Shown: positions 63,711-64,000 of the stretch, piece by piece | How the letters are laid out: each line of letters opens with the position of its first letter | Position numbering within the stretch: the first letter of the stretch is position 1 | Assembly (NCBI GenBank): GCA_020796225.1 | Contig: CM036767.1 | Coordinates: 12,257,427-12,321,426, forward strand | Length of the DNA: 64,000 nucleotides | Source: Arion vulgaris | Lineage: Eukaryota > Mollusca > Gastropoda > Stylommatophora > Arionidae | Direction: 5' to 3' | Notes under the pieces: model-generated | Seen by the model: only the letters and a program-made list of their open reading frames with translations | The model's database searches: none | What the model was told of the DNA's origin: nothing | Translations under genes and position numbers: made by a program

Positions 63711-64000
63711 CTGGAACAACAAAGTCACATTATATATGTGTATCAGATTAGATGAAGTATTTGTATTGAAGGAAATGGATTTTCAATGGAGTCTGTCTCT
63801 CATCCTGGGAGGTACATCCTGACAAAGTTTATCCTCCTCTTCTTCTTTGTGATTGTTTTCATACACTCTAGACTATGAGATGGGGTGCCTCTATGAAGCT
63901 GCACATCATTTGGAGTTTGGGGGTTCCCTTATGTATGCTTCATTCGTGAGTGTTTTATTTTGCTTGTGTGGGTATAATGACAGACCAAGAAGAAGATGGC
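63711..64000. other. CK1 intron at the window edge
   Basis: No exon found here on the minus strand; the missing 5' coding part is further right. Confidence 0.4.

Overview
This is animal nuclear DNA, most likely from an invertebrate and perhaps a mollusc (the taxon is inference). Two conserved spliced genes converge on each other, and the rest is dense with decayed retrotransposons, tRNA-derived SINEs, DNA transposons and minisatellites. There are no bacterial-style operons, no CRISPR array and no tRNA or rRNA gene that I would defend.

Gene 1 is splicing factor 1 (SF1/BBP), plus strand, 2776-22519. Ten exons join in one reading frame (1,675 coding bases, about 557 residues). They encode the SPSP motif, the KH-QUA2 branch-point RNA-binding domain, a single CCHC zinc knuckle and a long proline/glutamine-rich tail. 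The first exon or exons, with the U2AF65-binding N-terminus (about 80 residues), are not in the window.

Gene 2 is casein kinase 1 delta/epsilon (the doubletime/discs-overgrown kinase), minus strand, from 63710 down to 27878. Five exons (63710-57619) encode the kinase domain from just after the glycine-rich loop to its end, in one unbroken frame. A sixth exon (56547-56411) starts the regulatory tail and shows a one-base frame problem. The tail then continues either into an exon at 28074-27878, recognisable by its SPRAVSR and RLHR motifs, or into a candidate alternative last exon at 41942-41698. The first exon lies beyond 64000. The two genes end about 5.4 kb apart.

A well-formed exon (62707-62522, minus) lies inside a CK1 intron but has the wrong phase for CK1. 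It resembles the linker of the AP-3 delta adaptor subunit.

The repeat fraction is unusually legible. Two SINE subfamilies (A and D here) that look different share one architecture, including a central GTCGTAAGAGGCGACT core and a (GAA)n tail. Several copies have target-site duplications, one copy is inserted inside another, and one has a matching empty site elsewhere in the window. At least six further short families with tRNA-like heads occur. Non-LTR retrotransposons are present only as 3' fragments (reverse transcriptase end, RNase H). DNA transposons include a dead mariner with a SINE inside it, a piggyBac-like short element, a piggyBac transposase remnant, a TTAA-flanked foldback element in SF1's last intron, and a Tc1/IS630-like remnant. 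Minisatellites lie at about 25.8, 28.3, 39.3, 41, 45.4, 50.5, 54.0 and 54.5 kb.

Exon borders were set by reading splice signals and frame. Repeat borders are approximate (tens of bases) unless a target duplication fixes them. Family names come from recalled motifs, not from a search.
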